NCBI GenBank assembly: GCA_022572725.1
Contig: JACZVJ010000005.1
Coordinates: forward strand, 1-54,595
Direction of reading: 5' to 3'
DNA: 54,595 bases
DNA from: Nitrospinota bacterium
GTDB lineage: Bacteria > Nitrospirota > Nitrospiria > Nitrospirales > UBA8639
Shown here: positions 53,413 to 54,595 of the stretch, piece after piece
Position numbering within the stretch: position 1 is the first letter of the stretch
Layout: every line of letters begins with the position of its first letter
Position numbers and translations under genes: made by a program
Notes under the pieces: generated by a model
What the model was told of the DNA's origin: nothing
The model's database searches: none
The model's input: the letters and a program-made list of their open reading frames with translations, nothing else

Positions 53413-53431
53413 CGAACATGGAGGAGAGGCT

Positions 53432-53782
53432 ATGAGACCCACATGGAAGTGGATTTTAGTTTTTGGGGTTCTGGGGTTAACCCTGGTGGGTTTTGACGGG
53501 CCACAAATCAGTTACGCACTCACACTCCAGGAGGCAAAATCCCAAGGGCTCCTGGGAGAAGCGCCGGATGGATATTTAGGCCTCGTGAGCCCCACTGCCT
53601 CTTCAGAGGTCAAATCTTTGATGAACACAGTCAACCAAAAACGTAAACAAAAGTATCAAGAAACTGCTCAGCGAACTGGAGCCCAACTACGGGACACTGA
53701 AGCCCTCTTTGGGGAAGCCTTAATAAAAAAAACCAAACCTGGCCATTATATCAAGCTGTCTGGAAAATGGGTGAAACGGTAA
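53432..53782 (+). CDS. ydbL: YdbL-like periplasmic protein (DUF1318)
   Basis: A 116-residue exported protein from the ATG at 53432 (GGAGGAGAGGCT upstream). Signal peptide to about residue 30, then LTLQEAKSQGLLGEAPDGYL, VNQKRKQKYQETAQRTG and GHYIKLSGKWVKR, matching YdbL/DUF1318. In E. coli YdbL modulates the YdbH-YnbE complex. It follows ynbE by 19 bases. Confidence 0.88.
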   Translation: MRPTWKWILVFGVLGLTLVGFDGPQISYALTLQEAKSQGLLGEAPDGYLGLVSPTASSEVKSLMNTVNQKRKQKYQETAQRTGAQLRDTEALFGEALIKKTKPGHYIKLSGKWVKR

Positions 53783-53860
53783 GGACGATGGACAGCCTGG
53801 GGTGAGTGGATGGACGATTATCGAACGTATTGAATTAAGAATCCTTCCTCCAAGGCATAG

Positions 53861-53965
53861 GAACTGATCGTTGACTACCTAAGGCACTCCATCCGCCAAA
53901 CCGCTCAAGCCCTCCACATCTCACCGGCCAGTGTTCACAAAACCCTCAGGGTAATGGCGTCATAA
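53861..53965 (+). pseudogene. Remnant of a helix-turn-helix coding segment
   Basis: Between an upstream TAG (53858) and a TAA (53963) the frame reads SIRQTAQALHISPASVHKTL, a convincing helix-turn-helix of the kind in transposases and small regulators, but with no start codon and no partner domain. It may be a decayed fragment. No transposase body or terminal repeats were found nearby. Confidence 0.3.
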
Positions 53966-53999
53966 CTGGCTGATTCTACTCAGGCCGCTTCAGCCAGAT

Positions 54000-54024
54000 T
54001 ACCTGTTCAAAAAACAGGTATTTT
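54000..54024 (+). terminator. Weak terminator-like hairpin
   Basis: TACCTGTT (54000-54007) pairs with AACAGGTA (54013-54020) over a five-base loop, followed by four T. It lies 218 bases after ydbL and may end that transcript. Confidence 0.45.
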
Positions 54025-54427
54025 ATGAACATGCGTCATCGTCCGGGGATCACACTACTCCACGTGAATTGGCCTGCTCCGTTGTTGCACCCCACTCGCT
54101 GTTAGTCCCGGGCAGTGGTGGACCGTTCAGAACATGTAGATCCCTGCACTCATTCCCCATTCTTGTATCTTTCTCTTTGTCACTCCCAGCCTGCCTACCT
54201 CCAAGGAATGGGCCCTGGGCTACAAACCGACGGACCCTGGGGCCAAGGAACCAAAGGCACCCTATCAACCATGCGCATGACTAACATAAAATACGGTAAA
54301 ACTTTCAAGGTGGGATCACTGTGAAAGTGCCTGGGCCATTCGAGAGGGCCATTCAGTGGAGCAAAGAGTTGGCTGGCCGTGGGGGGGGGGACGAGTCGGT
54401 AGGTCCTCAAGGTTGAAGAGGAAAGGC
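54025..54427. other. Intergenic, nothing recognised
   Basis: No gene, repeat or clear promoter is supported here. Short open frames exist on both strands but lack ribosome sites and recognisable domains. A run of eleven or so G near 54383 is the only unusual feature. Confidence 0.6.
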
Positions 54428-54595
54428 ATGAGCATGGGCCACAAAATCCTACTACGTTTTGTGTCCATCACCCTCATGAGTTTGCTCCTGAGTGGTGGTC
54501 TGGCTGTTGGGCAGGAGGATGTCACGGAAAGGGTGGAAAATTTAAACGCGGAGGTTATAGAACTATATCGAGCCGGGAAATACGCCGAAGCGCTG
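54428..54595 (+). CDS. Start of an exported TPR protein (cut by window edge)
   Basis: Partial gene, 56 residues visible. GAGGAAAGGC precedes the ATG. A signal peptide (about 1-28, ITLMSLLLSGGLAVGQ) is followed by VIELYRAGKYAEAL, the first helix pair of a tetratricopeptide repeat. The rest lies beyond the window, so function cannot be judged. Confidence 0.65.
   Translation, partial: MSMGHKILLRFVSITLMSLLLSGGLAVGQEDVTERVENLNAEVIELYRAGKYAEAL

Noticed and set aside
1-54595. nxrA/nxrB, tRNA, rRNA, CRISPR array, prophage or intact insertion sequence
   Set aside because: None could be found. No molybdopterin-binding catalytic subunit, repeat-spacer pattern, transposase body or structural phage gene is visible.

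Overview
The window looks like part of the chromosome of a Nitrospira-type nitrite-oxidising bacterium. The evidence is the combination of (i) two large cytochrome bd-like oxidase subunits of the kind proposed as the terminal oxidase in Nitrospira, (ii) three proteins or domains resembling the heme-b gamma subunit of ethylbenzene dehydrogenase and nitrite oxidoreductase (NxrC-like), (iii) TorD-type chaperone, TatA, MobA and ferredoxin genes that fit export of a periplasmic molybdoenzyme, and (iv) many c-type cytochromes. The species cannot be fixed from the sequence alone. No rRNA, tRNA, CRISPR array or intact insertion sequence was recognised. Only two confident genes (a WD40 protein and ilvD) lie on the minus strand.

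Region 1 (1-18.7 kb) is a respiratory supercluster. A thioredoxin-domain protein (56-1981) and a lone exported CxxH-containing protein with its own terminator (2244-3134) precede a tight run: O-methyltransferase, DUF420/CtaM-like membrane protein, a small protein with two PCP_red-like domains, a polytopic membrane protein, bd-like oxidase subunit A and a DUF3047 protein. Next come a glycine-rich membrane protein, two formylglycine-generating-enzyme-like proteins that lack the catalytic cysteines, and two small single-span membrane proteins (40 and 38 residues). Then follow oxidase subunit B, a membrane-anchored dihaem cytochrome c, a membrane-anchored monohaem cytochrome c, and a dihaem protein fused to an NxrC-like domain. 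A strong terminator closes the region at 18.66 kb. The layout suggests one composite quinol- or cytochrome-linked terminal oxidase with its own maturation factors.

Region 2 (18.7-30.3 kb) is mostly housekeeping: mobA, a family 9 glycosyltransferase, argS, tgt, yajC-secD-secF, then a PAS/HAMP sensor kinase overlapping a sigma-54-dependent response regulator that has an unusual cysteine-rich linker.

Region 3 (30.4-46.1 kb) looks like an accessory cluster for a periplasmic molybdoenzyme: WD40 protein, a HELTH-motif protein, a four-cluster ferredoxin, a TorD-like chaperone, an NxrC-like protein with terminator, a B12-binding-type radical SAM protein, a polytopic membrane protein, a TPR protein, TatA, an NHL-repeat protein, a second stand-alone NxrC-like protein, a PDZ protein and two tandem pentahaem cytochromes. 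The catalytic alpha and Fe-S beta subunits are absent from the window and must lie elsewhere.

Region 4 (46.1-54.6 kb) holds ilvD (minus strand), a small unknown protein, a transaldolase with a C-terminal EF-hand pair, a repeat-rich intergenic segment, the ydbH-ynbE-ydbL locus for envelope lipid transport, and the start of a TPR protein cut by the window edge.
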